Positions 26,898 through 35,780 of a stretch of DNA of 64,000 nucleotides are shown here, piece after piece; position 1 is the stretch's first letter, and every line of letters starts with the position of its first letter. Source of the stretch: Fluctibacter corallii (GTDB lineage: Bacteria > Pseudomonadota > Gammaproteobacteria > Enterobacterales > Alteromonadaceae); assembly GCF_025751585.1 (NCBI RefSeq), contig NZ_JAOWKX010000002.1, forward strand, positions 1 through 64,000, given 5' to 3'. Under the pieces are notes generated by a model. It did no database searches and was not told the DNA's origin. It saw only the letters and a program-made list of their open reading frames with translations. The position numbers were made by a program, and so were the translations under genes.

Positions 26898-29030
26898 ATG
26901 GACTCGAAACAAACTGTCAGTGTAATCAGTGCTGATATTCAGCACGGTGTTGCAATACTTACAATGGATAATCCGCCCGTCAATGCGCTTGGTTTTCAAG
27001 TTAGAAAAGGGCTGCAATCCCATATTGTAGACGCGCTTGAAAATGATGGTGTTCGGGCCATCGTGATTACATCTAGATTAGCGCTATTTTCTGGCGGAGC
27101 AGATATCGCTGAATTTAAAACAGGCACTGAAGCACCAATGCTACCAGATGTGCTTCAGACAATAGAATCGGCATCAAAACCTGTTATTGCTGTATTAAGT
27201 GGGGCGGCATTCGGAGGCGGATTAGAAGTTGCGTTGGCGTGTCATTACCGGATCACGTTTAAAGGCAACAAAGTCGGCTTGCCTGAAGTTAATCTTGGTA
27301 TTTTACCGGGTGCTGGTGGAACACAGCGTTTGCCAAGGCTCGTCGGCGTTACGAAAGCCTTAGATATGATAGTGTCGGGCAAACCCAAACCAGTCGAATC
27401 GCTTAATGGATTGTTTGATCTTATTGTTGATGATCCCGCTTCACTTGACAGCGCCACCCAGCACTTTGTAGCGGAATTGCTTAGTGAGAATCGAGGGCCC
27501 AGGCCGTGCTCATCGTTGCCAGTTTCGATACCGCATGACGAGAAGGAAGTCTTTGAGACATATCGTGCAGGAATTAAGAAACAAGCAAGAGGTTTTTTTG
27601 CGCCTGAAATGTGTATTCAAGCAGTAGAGGCCTCGACCTTGTTGCCGCTTAGCGAGGGGTTGCAAAAAGAAGCTTCCTTATTTATGTCATGCATGAAAAC
27701 ACCGCAAGCCAGAGCGCAGCAACATTTCTTTTTCGCAGAACGTGCTGCAAGCCATGTGAATGATTACGCGAAAGAGACACCCATTCGCGAGATTAAGAAG
27801 GTAGCTGTCATTGGTGCCGGCACAATGGGCGGCGGAATTGCAATGAATTTCGCCAATGCAGGCATTCCTGTGATCTTGCTCGAACTAAAAGATGAGGCAT
27901 TACAAAAAGGGCTTGGAAAAATACGTGAAAATTATGAGGCTACTGCTCGAAAAGGACGTTTGTCAGCCGAAGATGTGGAATTACGTATGTCGGCTATTCA
28001 TGGCACGACGGAGTATGCTGATATCACCGATGCAGACCTAGTAATAGAAGCGGTATTCGAGCAGATGGCAATTAAACAACAGGTGTTTAAAACGTTAGAT
28101 GAAGTCTGTAAGCCTGGCGCAATTTTGGCCACCAATACGTCTACGTTAGATATTAACGAGATCGCGAAATCTACAAACCGTCCTCAAGACGTAATTGGTA
28201 TGCACTTTTTCAGTCCCGCAAATGTAATGAAACTCCTCGAGGTCGTAAAGGCAGATAAAACCGCGTCAGATGTGATTAAAACAGCGATGATGTTAGCGAA
28301 GCGAATTAATAAAGTGGCGGTGTTAGTGGGTGTCTGCTTTGGTTTTGTGGGCAACCGAATGATTGAGCCATATTCAAGAGAGGCAAATCGACTTTTACTT
28401 GAAGGCGCAACGCCAGAACAAATAGATAAGGTGCTTTACGACTTTGGGTTTCCGATGGGGCCATTCACAATGGGGGATATGGCCGGATTGGATATTGGAT
28501 ATTATGTTAGGCAAGAGCGACAGGAGGATATCGCTCACGATCCGTCTTACTGTGTGGTGGCAGATAAGTTAGTTGAAATGGGGCGTGTCGGGTTGAAATC
28601 TGGGAGAGGCGCCTACCGATACGAAGAGGGAAATCGTCAACCTATTAATGATCCTGACGTGCTAACTATTGCCAAAGAGCAAGCAGAGGCACTGGGCATT
28701 CGCCAACGCACTATCTCTGATCAAGAAATAATAGAAAGGTGCTTGTTTCCGCTTATTAATGAAGGGGCGAAAATTCTCGAAGAGGGCATTGCGGCTAAAT
28801 CGTCAGACATTGATGTGATTTATGTTTACGGCTATGGCTTTCCTGTATATCGAGGGGGGCCGATGCAGTATGCCGATGAGATAGGTTTAGACAAGATATA
28901 TAACGCGATGGTTGATTATCAGACGACGCTAGGCGAACACGGTAAAACATGGTTTGTCCCGTCTACGCTCCTTAAAAAACTCGCCGAATCTGGCGCGACG
29001 TTCGCGTCATTGACACCCACATCGAAGTAG
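26898..29030 (+). CDS. Bifunctional enoyl-CoA hydratase/3-hydroxyacyl-CoA dehydrogenase
   Basis: A 710-residue beta-oxidation enzyme that hydrates 2-enoyl-CoA and oxidises the 3-hydroxy product with NAD. The crotonase domain (about 1-190) shows [10 protein letters not shown] and the oxyanion/Glu segment GVTK...[18 protein letters not shown]. The dehydrogenase NAD-binding site [19 protein letters not shown] is near 302-320, with the catalytic [15 protein letters not shown] near 440 and two C-terminal 3HCDH repeats ([24 protein letters not shown]). It resembles the peroxisomal-type/FadJ-like proteins. The ATG at 26898 after GAGGCG is used rather than the longer open frame. First of a four- or five-gene operon with thiolase, dehydrogenase and hydrolase. 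Confidence 0.95.
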   Translation: MDSKQTVSVISADIQHGVAILTMDNPPVNALGFQVRKGLQSHIVDALENDGVRAIVITSRLALFSGGADIAEFKTGTEAPMLPDVLQTIESASKPVIAVLSGAAFGGGLEVALACHYRITFKGNKVGLPEVNLGILPGAGGTQRLPRLVGVTKALDMIVSGKPKPVESLNGLFDLIVDDPASLDSATQHFVAELLSENRGPRPCSSLPVSIPHDEKEVFETYRAGIKKQARGFFAPEMCIQAVEASTLLPLSEGLQKEASLFMSCMKTPQARAQQHFFFAERAASHVNDYAKETPIREIKKVAVIGAGTMGGGIAMNFANAGIPVILLELKDEALQKGLGKIRENYEATARKGRLSAEDVELRMSAIHGTTEYADITDADLVIEAVFEQMAIKQQVFKTLDEVCKPGAILATNTSTLDINEIAKSTNRPQDVIGMHFFSPANVMKLLEVVKADKTASDVIKTAMMLAKRINKVAVLVGVCFGFVGNRMIEPYSREANRLLLEGATPEQIDKVLYDFGFPMGPFTMGDMAGLDIGYYVRQERQEDIAHDPSYCVVADKLVEMGRVGLKSGRGAYRYEEGNRQPINDPDVLTIAKEQAEALGIRQRTISDQEIIERCLFPLINEGAKILEEGIAAKSSDIDVIYVYGYGFPVYRGGPMQYADEIGLDKIYNAMVDYQTTLGEHGKTWFVPSTLLKKLAESGATFASLTPTSK

Positions 29031-29041
29031 GGGAACTGACT

Positions 29042-30223
29042 ATGAAAGAAGCCGTTATTGTATCAACAGCACGAACACCCATCGGACGGGCCTACAAAGG
29101 TGCCTTTAATGATCTTGAGGCGCCCTCTTTAGGAGGCTTAGCCATAGCCGAGGCCGTTAAACGAGCCAATATTGAAAGCGCTGAGGTCGATGATGTTGTG
29201 ATGGGCTGTGCGCTGACGCAGGGCAGCGGAGGTATGAACATTGGCCGGTTGGCTGCACTTGCGGGAGGACTTCCAGTTACCGTTGGTGGCATGACATTAG
29301 ATCGCCAATGTAGCTCTGGTATGTTCGCGATTGCGACAGCTGCTAAGCAAATTGTGTCAGATAATGTTCCAATTATGGTGGCTGGCGGGCTTGATTCAAT
29401 CTCACTCATTCAAAATCAATCCATGAATATGCATCGCGCCGTTGACCCAGCATTGGTTAAACAGCATCCACACATTTATATGCCCATGTTGCAAACTGCT
29501 GAAATTGTCGCAAAGCGGTATGGCATTTCGCGAGAGGCGCAAGATGTATATGCACTTCAAAGCCAGCAACGTACTGCTTTTGCGCAGCAGGAAGGATATT
29601 TCATGGATGAAATTTTTAGCGTTAGCACGGAAAAATTGATCTTAAACAAAGAGACAAAAGAGACCACGCGTGAAACTGTGACGCTTAGCAAAGATGAAGG
29701 AAATCGACCTGATACCAATGCACAGGGGCTCGCAGCGCTAAACCCGGTTGTGGAAGGGGGGTGTATTACTGCTGGAAATGCGAGTCAGTTATCTGATGGT
29801 GCATCTGCTTGTGTCTTGATGGATAGCCAGCTAGCTGAGCAGCGCAATATTAGCCCATTAGGTATTTATCGGGGCATTGCGGTAGCTGGATGTGAGCCAG
29901 ATGAAATGGGAATTGGCCCTGTGTTTGCTATTCCTAAACTACTAAAGCGTTTTGGGTTAACAATGGACGACATTGGTCTTTGGGAACTTAACGAGGCGTT
30001 TGCCGTGCAGGTACTGTATTGCCGAGACAAATTGGGTATAGACAATGACAAACTTAATGTAAATGGTGGCGCTATCTCAATTGGACACCCATATGGCATG
30101 AGTGGAGCTCGTATGGTAGGGCATGCCTTGATTGAAGGTAAGCGCAGAGGCGCAAAATATGTGGTATGCACAATGTGTGTGGGCGGTGGAATGGGCGCAG
30201 CCGGTTTGTTTGAAGTGATTTAG
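29042..30223 (+). CDS. Acetyl-CoA C-acyltransferase (thiolase)
   Basis: A 393-residue thiolase that releases acetyl-CoA (or propionyl-CoA) from 3-ketoacyl-CoA. Catalytic residues are visible: nucleophile Cys90 (LDRQCSSGM), His349 ([10 protein letters not shown]) and Cys379 ([10 protein letters not shown]). It follows the bifunctional enzyme by 11 bp, the usual beta-oxidation pair. The GHPYGMSG form fits catabolic thiolases. GGGGAACTGAC before the ATG gives a moderate ribosome site. Confidence 0.95.
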   Translation: MKEAVIVSTARTPIGRAYKGAFNDLEAPSLGGLAIAEAVKRANIESAEVDDVVMGCALTQGSGGMNIGRLAALAGGLPVTVGGMTLDRQCSSGMFAIATAAKQIVSDNVPIMVAGGLDSISLIQNQSMNMHRAVDPALVKQHPHIYMPMLQTAEIVAKRYGISREAQDVYALQSQQRTAFAQQEGYFMDEIFSVSTEKLILNKETKETTRETVTLSKDEGNRPDTNAQGLAALNPVVEGGCITAGNASQLSDGASACVLMDSQLAEQRNISPLGIYRGIAVAGCEPDEMGIGPVFAIPKLLKRFGLTMDDIGLWELNEAFAVQVLYCRDKLGIDNDKLNVNGGAISIGHPYGMSGARMVGHALIEGKRRGAKYVVCTMCVGGGMGAAGLFEVI

Positions 30224-30258
30224 GCTAAGAAATAGCCGCAAAAGATAGGTTAGTTACT

Positions 30259-32058
30259 ATGCAGAATTTTAAATCTCCTGTAAGAGATACAAAGTTTGTT
30301 ATGAATGAGTTACTCGGGTTTGAGCAACACTACGCTGAACTGGGTTTCGAAGATGCGTCACCTGACATGGTTGAGGCAATTTTTAATGAAGCCGCTAAAT
30401 TTACAGACAACGTGCTTGCCCCAATCAACGCGATAGGTGATCAACAAGGCTGTAAATGGGAAGATGGTGACGTTACAACGCCTGATGGGTTCAAAGAGGC
30501 TTATCAGAAGTATGTTGAAGGTGGCTGGCCATCAATGGCACACCCCGAAGAATTTGGTGGGCAGGCTTTACCCTACTCGTTGTCGGCATCAATCGCTGAG
30601 TGGTTTTCTGGTGCAAACCATTCTTGGGCAATGTACCCAGGTCTCAGTCAGGGGTGTATGGAAACCCTTAAAGCGCATGGAACATCAGAGCAAAAGGCTC
30701 GGTTTTTACCTGCACTAATATCAGGTGAATGGACGGGCACCATGTGTTTAACTGAACCACATTGTGGCTCAGATTTAGGCATGCTGAAAACCAAAGCGGA
30801 ACCTAATCAAGACGGTTCGTATAAACTAACAGGGACTAAAATTTTTATTTCTGCTGGTGAGCACGATATGTCTGAAAATATCATACACATTGTGCTGGCT
30901 AGGTTGCCTGACGCGCCACAAGGCACCAAGGGTATTTCGTTGTTTATTGTGCCAAAATTTAACGTTGATGATGATGGCAGTAAAACCGATCGAAATGCGG
31001 TTCATTGCGGTTCGATAGAGCACAAGATGGGAATCAAAGGCAGTGCAACCTGCGTAATTAATTTTGATAGTGCAAAAGGCTATTTAATTGGCGAGCCTAA
31101 TCGTGGCCTGAATTGCATGTTTACGTTTATGAATATGGCCAGAATTGGAACAGGGTTAGAAGGGTTAGCAGGGACTGAAGCCGCATTTCAGGGAGCGTTA
31201 GCCTACGCCAAAGATCGTCTTCAATTCCGCTCACTGACGGGGAAAAAGAACCCTGATGGTCCGGCAGACCCAATTATTGTACATCCCGATGTCAGGCGCA
31301 TGTTACTCACGCAAAAAGCATTTCGCGAAGGGAATCGAGCACTCGCTATATATTGTATGAAGCTGGTTGACCAAGGCCTTTACGGAAGTGATGAACAGCA
31401 AAAGCACCTTGCAGAGGCAAAACTCGCTTTGTTGACACCCATAGTAAAAGCGTTTTTAACGGAGACCGCTCAAGAAACTACCAGTTATGGTATGCAAGTT
31501 TACGGGGGGCACGGTTATATTGCTGAGTGGGGAATGGAGCAGCTAGCACGAGACACTCGAATTTGTACTATGTACGAAGGGACGACGGGCATACAGGCTA
31601 TAGACTTACTTGCGCGAAAAGTGTTGGGTTCAAATGGTGAACTATTAAAAGTTTTCGGACAGGAAATTAGAACCTATTGCCAAAGTTTACGAGACAAACA
31701 GCAATTCAATGCGTGGGCGAATGCCGTGGAGTCTCATCTTGATGAATGGTTGCAGCTAACCGCAGATATTGGAAAGCAAGCAGCGAGAAATCCAGATGAA
31801 GTAGGAGCTGCTGCGGTAGATTATTTGATGTATTCAGGTTATGTAACGGTAGGTTATTTGTGGTTGAAGATGGCCGTAGTCGCTCAAGAGAAAATAGATT
31901 CGGGTTCAAATGAAGTAGACTTTTACCAAGCCAAATTACAAACAGCTGCATTTTATTTTGACCGATTGCTTACGCGCACCCGCTCACTGGTCTCGGCAAT
32001 GCAATCGGGCGCGGATAACTTAATGTCTATGGATGAGTCGTTATTTTTAGTGGATTAA
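30259..32058 (+). CDS. Acyl-CoA dehydrogenase, DmdC-like
   Basis: A 599-residue acyl-CoA dehydrogenase of the long form with a C-terminal extension, as in 3-methylmercaptopropionyl-CoA dehydrogenase (DmdC) and relatives. CLTEPHCGSDLGMLKTKA (about 167-184) and the catalytic Glu segment TMYEGTTGIQAIDLLARK (about 434-451) are present, with YGGHGYIAEWGMEQL ahead of it. Members of this subfamily act on many acyl-CoAs, so DMSP metabolism is only one option; no dmdB or dmdD gene stands beside it. It is third in the catabolic operon, 35 bp after the thiolase. Confidence 0.92.
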   Translation: MQNFKSPVRDTKFVMNELLGFEQHYAELGFEDASPDMVEAIFNEAAKFTDNVLAPINAIGDQQGCKWEDGDVTTPDGFKEAYQKYVEGGWPSMAHPEEFGGQALPYSLSASIAEWFSGANHSWAMYPGLSQGCMETLKAHGTSEQKARFLPALISGEWTGTMCLTEPHCGSDLGMLKTKAEPNQDGSYKLTGTKIFISAGEHDMSENIIHIVLARLPDAPQGTKGISLFIVPKFNVDDDGSKTDRNAVHCGSIEHKMGIKGSATCVINFDSAKGYLIGEPNRGLNCMFTFMNMARIGTGLEGLAGTEAAFQGALAYAKDRLQFRSLTGKKNPDGPADPIIVHPDVRRMLLTQKAFREGNRALAIYCMKLVDQGLYGSDEQQKHLAEAKLALLTPIVKAFLTETAQETTSYGMQVYGGHGYIAEWGMEQLARDTRICTMYEGTTGIQAIDLLARKVLGSNGELLKVFGQEIRTYCQSLRDKQQFNAWANAVESHLDEWLQLTADIGKQAARNPDEVGAAAVDYLMYSGYVTVGYLWLKMAVVAQEKIDSGSNEVDFYQAKLQTAAFYFDRLLTRTRSLVSAMQSGADNLMSMDESLFLVD

Positions 32059-32097
32059 TTCTGAGGTAATCAGGCCAATCATAAATAGGGTGACGGT

Positions 32098-33006
32098 ATG
32101 CAAAAAGACAATATAGAAGCTGGTATCGCGAATCTTACAGGCACAACGATGCATTATCTGGCTTCTGGAAACAGTGAATCTGATACGGTATTGATCTTTT
32201 TGCATGGTTTTCCCGAAAATGCTTATGCTTGGCATAGGCAGTTGGCTTTTTTTTCAAAGGAATATTTGTGTATTGCGCCTGATTTACCAGGTTTTAATGT
32301 CGCTGATAGCAAACACGATGCTGCTTTCTATTCAATATCGAATTTAGTCAGTGTTATGGTGGAGTTTATTTCGCATATTGCGGATGGACGACGCACTTTT
32401 CTAGTTGCACATGACTGGGGAGGGGCGATTGCCTGGCCTTTGGCTGCATTTCATGCCTCTTTGCTGTCTGGTCTTGTTATTATAAACGCCGCGCATCCAA
32501 CCACCTTTACTCGTGAAATGATGACAAATGCTGAGCAGCAACGGCGAAGCCATTATATTCATACATTAATTGCGGAAGATGCCGTTGAACGCATTCAACA
32601 GAATAACTGCGAGTATTTGCAAAATATGCTCCAGAAAAGCCGTAGCATAGGGGAGTTCGGTCAGGAGGAAATTGAAGAGTATAAAAAGGGTTGGTCTAAC
32701 GTAGAGACGTTATCCTCGATGCTTAATTACTATAAAATGATGCCACAAATACCTCCTTTGGAATCCACTAACGTGAGAAGTGATACAGACTTTCATTTAC
32801 CCAATATACGCGTTGGGACACCCACTTTAGTGTTATGGGGGATGAAAGATCGTGCTTTTGTTCACGATGTGCTTGAAGGGCTGGATAAGTATGTATCTAC
32901 AATGACAATAAAAACCTATGAACATGGGAGTCATTGGGTCCACCATGAATTATCTGATGATGTTAATCGAGAGATTAAGCGTCATGTGGATTTGTGCTTG
33001 TATTAA
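32098..33006 (+). CDS. Alpha/beta hydrolase, epoxide hydrolase/dehalogenase type
   Basis: A 302-residue alpha/beta hydrolase. The oxyanion motif HGFPE is at 36-40, the nucleophile Asp106 lies in HDWGG (105-109), the catalytic His279 in HGSHW, and an acidic residue in WGMKDRAF (near 255) completes the triad. An Asp rather than Ser nucleophile marks the epoxide hydrolase/haloalkane dehalogenase group. Being 39 bp behind the acyl-CoA dehydrogenase it probably serves the same pathway, perhaps opening an epoxide or removing a side group. Confidence 0.88.
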   Translation: MQKDNIEAGIANLTGTTMHYLASGNSESDTVLIFLHGFPENAYAWHRQLAFFSKEYLCIAPDLPGFNVADSKHDAAFYSISNLVSVMVEFISHIADGRRTFLVAHDWGGAIAWPLAAFHASLLSGLVIINAAHPTTFTREMMTNAEQQRRSHYIHTLIAEDAVERIQQNNCEYLQNMLQKSRSIGEFGQEEIEEYKKGWSNVETLSSMLNYYKMMPQIPPLESTNVRSDTDFHLPNIRVGTPTLVLWGMKDRAFVHDVLEGLDKYVSTMTIKTYEHGSHWVHHELSDDVNREIKRHVDLCLY

Positions 33007-33158
33007 GTGAGCAAGTTAAGACTTTAGTCACCTAGCGTGTGCAGCGTTTTCAATGTAATCATCACCAAATTCATATAACTCATTGTTTTTTTTAGAAGTA
33101 GGGAGTAGGCATATCGCTCGAATACGCATATTGCCTTTCATTTTGAAGCTTAAGCGAC

Positions 33159-33263
33159 GTGGGTGTCTACATTTTATCTAATGTGGGTGTCCACTTTTAA
33201 CGGGGGCTAATCAGGTGTTTGACTTTTGTGGGTATTCCCTTTTTAACAGGACAATTCGGAGGT
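33159..33263 (+). repeat. Cluster of GTGGGTGTC repeats
   Basis: In the 324-bp gap between the hydrolase and the DUF3718 gene, direct copies lie at 33159-33170 (GTGGGTGTCTAC), 33183-33194 (GTGGGTGTCCAC) and a decayed copy at 33228 (GTGGGTATTCCC); a further weak one is near 33259 (AGGTGTCTG). The second and third share a longer tail (about 20 bp, ending in TTTTAACRGG). No gene is seen in the rest of the gap. Confidence 0.7.
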
Positions 33264-33330
33264 GTCTGAAAAACTAAAACGGCGACCTACAGGCCGCCTG
33301 ATACATTTATCGTCAAGCGCATCTTTTCTA

Positions 33331-33729
33331 TTAGATACGGTCTTTGAGCACTGCTGCGATAGGCGAGGCATCAAGCCCATTTTCAGACACCCATGCGGTT
33401 AACGTTTTGCCATCATTTTCAGGCTTGGCCAGGTCTTTTTTAGGCATCTTTTTTATTAACAACGTGCCAGTTTCCACTGCATTACTTAACATTGCGGTGC
33501 GAATAAGACTGTTTCCGCTACAAGACACACCCGCGTAATAATCCTGAAGTTTCAAACGGTAGTCTGATTGTACCTTCTTCATCTTTTTGCGAAGCTCGCC
33601 TTTGTCATCTGATTGAACAATATTACAGATGTTTTGGAGGGCTGCGTTTACGTCTGCATGAGCAGTTCCAGAAATTGTGGTAAGTGATGCAGCAATTAGA
33701 AGAGAAGTCTTTAAGCTATTTTTCAACAT
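33331..33729 (-). CDS. DUF3718 family exported protein
   Basis: A 132-residue protein with a signal peptide (to about residue 25, TISGTAHA). The mature part has LQNICNIVQSDDKGELRKKMKK and YYAGVSCSGNSLIRTAM, with the two Cys residues and the K/R-rich helix of the DUF3718 family common in Shewanella and Alteromonas. These are small periplasmic proteins of unknown function. AAGGAATTGAGCC lies before the ATG. Confidence 0.82.
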   Translation of the reverse strand: MLKNSLKTSLLIAASLTTISGTAHADVNAALQNICNIVQSDDKGELRKKMKKVQSDYRLKLQDYYAGVSCSGNSLIRTAMLSNAVETGTLLIKKMPKKDLAKPENDGKTLTAWVSENGLDASPIAAVLKDRI

Positions 33730-33981
33730 GGCTCAATTCCTTTTAAATTAATCTGGTTGTTTTATGTTCGACGCCAGTATTAAACAAAAATAAATTGATT
33801 GAAAAAAGAGCAGGGGTGATACATGGGTATGCAAAGTAATAACTATTGTGTGTAAGAGGGGCAAATGTAGGGAATGTTTGGCTTATTCACAAATGATACC
33901 TTCATATTACTGAAGACGACACACAGAATCTTGTCGGAGGCTTTATAAAAGTTATAAAGCCTCGTTAGCGTTTAGCTGACG

Positions 33982-34881
33982 TTATGGAGAGAATGCTTTT
34001 GCGACTTCCAATATTTGATCTCTCATCCAAATATGTGCATGGTCATGATCTGCGCTGACATGCCAATATAGATAATACTCAATAGGGTTGACGGTAAAGG
34101 GCATTTCATAAATCGCAAGGTCATAATGTTTTGCGAGATGATAGGGGATGCAAGCAATCAGGTCCGTTTTTACGATAGCGCTGGGGACGGTGAGAAAATG
34201 CTGCCCTCGCATATATACTTGACGTTTCTTTCCAATTTTATCGAGTGCGATATCAATGGGGCCAGCACCACTTTTCCTGTGTGAAACGTTGATATGACCT
34301 AATCTAAGGAATGTATCTAAATTAAGCCCTTGTCGAAGATCAGGGTGGTTCTTCCTAGCTAACACGACGAATCGATCTTCGGCTATCTTCTGTTTGTGCA
34401 AGTGTGGGTCTGTAAATGTTGATGCATCAGCAAAAAAATCGAGTGCGCCGCTTGCCATGGCGCCAACGACCTCGCCCCTAGGAATTTCATAGTTTGACAA
34501 GGAAATTCCTGGTGCCATGTGCTGAAGTCTGGCTAGTAACCTTGGCATAACACTCGCCTCTAGCAGATCACGCGTCGCGAAATGAAAAGCCTTTTCAGCA
34601 GTTTCAGGAACGAACACGTGGCTATCTTGAACACTTTTTCTTAATAGCGATAGTGCTTCTCTTGCAGGGCCAATAATATTTTGCGCAACGGGAGTGGGCG
34701 TCATGCTATGGCCAGTTCGCACGAAAAGCGGGTCATTTAACATTTCCCTTAAACGAGATAGAGAATTGCTTACAGCTGGTTGCGTAATACACAACACGTC
34801 TGCTGCTTTTGTTAGGCTGCCAGCGGTGTAAATGGCATCAAATACAGCAAACAGATTAAGATCGATGCGGTTAAGATTCAT
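33982..34881 (-). CDS. LysR-family transcriptional regulator
   Basis: A 299-residue LysR regulator. The winged helix-turn-helix is at about 5-65 (LFAVFDAIYTAGSLTKAADV, then ITQPAVSNSLSRLRE). The NodD/LeuO-like opening (NRIDLNLFAVFD) and a C-terminal effector domain (to 299) are complete. It is divergent from the MaoC hydratase gene with a 150-bp spacer containing a GTGGGTGTC motif; LysR proteins usually control the divergent gene. An effector of acyl-CoA type is plausible given the neighbours. Confidence 0.92.
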   Translation of the reverse strand: MNLNRIDLNLFAVFDAIYTAGSLTKAADVLCITQPAVSNSLSRLREMLNDPLFVRTGHSMTPTPVAQNIIGPAREALSLLRKSVQDSHVFVPETAEKAFHFATRDLLEASVMPRLLARLQHMAPGISLSNYEIPRGEVVGAMASGALDFFADASTFTDPHLHKQKIAEDRFVVLARKNHPDLRQGLNLDTFLRLGHINVSHRKSGAGPIDIALDKIGKKRQVYMRGQHFLTVPSAIVKTDLIACIPYHLAKHYDLAIYEMPFTVNPIEYYLYWHVSADHDHAHIWMRDQILEVAKAFSP

Positions 34882-35017
34882 AAGTACAACATTCCTGTAA
34901 ACTTAGCGACAGTTTATCACGCCTGAACTATTAGTCATCTTAATGAAAGATTATACATACTATTCATTAGGTTAATAGTAATCTTCTCTCTAAACTTTAA
35001 AGTTCAACTTAAGAAAA

Positions 35018-35029
35018 GTGGGTGTCTAC
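35018..35029 (+). repeat. GTGGGTGTCTAC motif copy before the MaoC gene
   Basis: A full 12-mer copy ends 2 bp before the MaoC gene's ATG at 35032, exactly where the ribosome-binding site should lie. The AAGAAAAGTGGG just upstream is a poor Shine-Dalgarno match. Confidence 0.65.
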
Positions 35030-35031
35030 AA

Positions 35032-35499
35032 ATGAATGTGAATAATTTATCGGTGGGGGACGTGCTTCCTGAAAGTGACTGGATTGAAATTACGCAGGCC
35101 CAGATAGACCAATTCGCTGAAGCAACCGGAGACTTTCAGTGGATTCATACATCTCCTGAACGATGCATAACACATAGTCCTTTTGGTGTAACTATTGCGC
35201 ACGGCTTCCTCACCGCTTCACTGATACCTTCTAGGTTCTATGAGATGGTGACGATTAACGGAGAAACTGACATGTTGGTGAATTACGGAATTGATAAAAT
35301 TCGTTTTCTAGAGCCTGTTCGTTGTGGTGACTTAATAAAATATCAAGCCTCATTAAGTGAGATAATAATTAAACCTACTGGTAAATTATTTGCGTTTGAG
35401 ATTGAAGTGCGTATTAAGGATAAATCGTCTTTAGCAATGGTAGGTACCTTTTTATCATTACTTGTGTCTAAGAGGTCAGACCATGCCAAAAATGAATAA
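35032..35499 (+). CDS. MaoC-type (R)-enoyl-CoA hydratase
   Basis: A 155-residue hotdog-fold hydratase of the MaoC/NodN type. The hydratase-2 motif is visible: FAEATGDFQWIHTSPERC (about 28-45, catalytic Asp and His) followed by TIAHGFLTASLIPSRF (about 56-71). It would hydrate 2-enoyl-CoA to (R)-3-hydroxyacyl-CoA. The start codon has an unusual leader, a GTGGGTGTCTAC copy directly ahead of ATG. It stands alone, divergent from the LysR gene and upstream of a TonB receptor. Confidence 0.9.
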   Translation: MNVNNLSVGDVLPESDWIEITQAQIDQFAEATGDFQWIHTSPERCITHSPFGVTIAHGFLTASLIPSRFYEMVTINGETDMLVNYGIDKIRFLEPVRCGDLIKYQASLSEIIIKPTGKLFAFEIEVRIKDKSSLAMVGTFLSLLVSKRSDHAKNE

Positions 35500-35780
35500 T
35501 AACAAATAAATAACATAAAATTTACATTGGGTTTTCTCCCCCGTAGTATGAAATTGAAGGCATAGATTAGTGACTGACTATTTTTATGCAATTGGGAGTG
35601 TTAGACGTTGAATGGATGAATCTGGCATTGCTTCTTAATAAGCTGCGATATGAACGCCTATCGTTTTTTCTGGTTATATACACTCCCTTATTAATACAAA
35701 AATATCAATCAATAACAGTTTTGTCTCTTTGAGGTATGGGTGTCTGAGTCAAAACTGAAATTTGATTTTGGGGAGACAAT

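Noticed and set aside
30259..32058. Firm assignment of dmdC (DMSP degradation)
   Set aside because: Subfamily is broad and no dmdB/dmdD gene is adjacent, so only DmdC-like is claimed.
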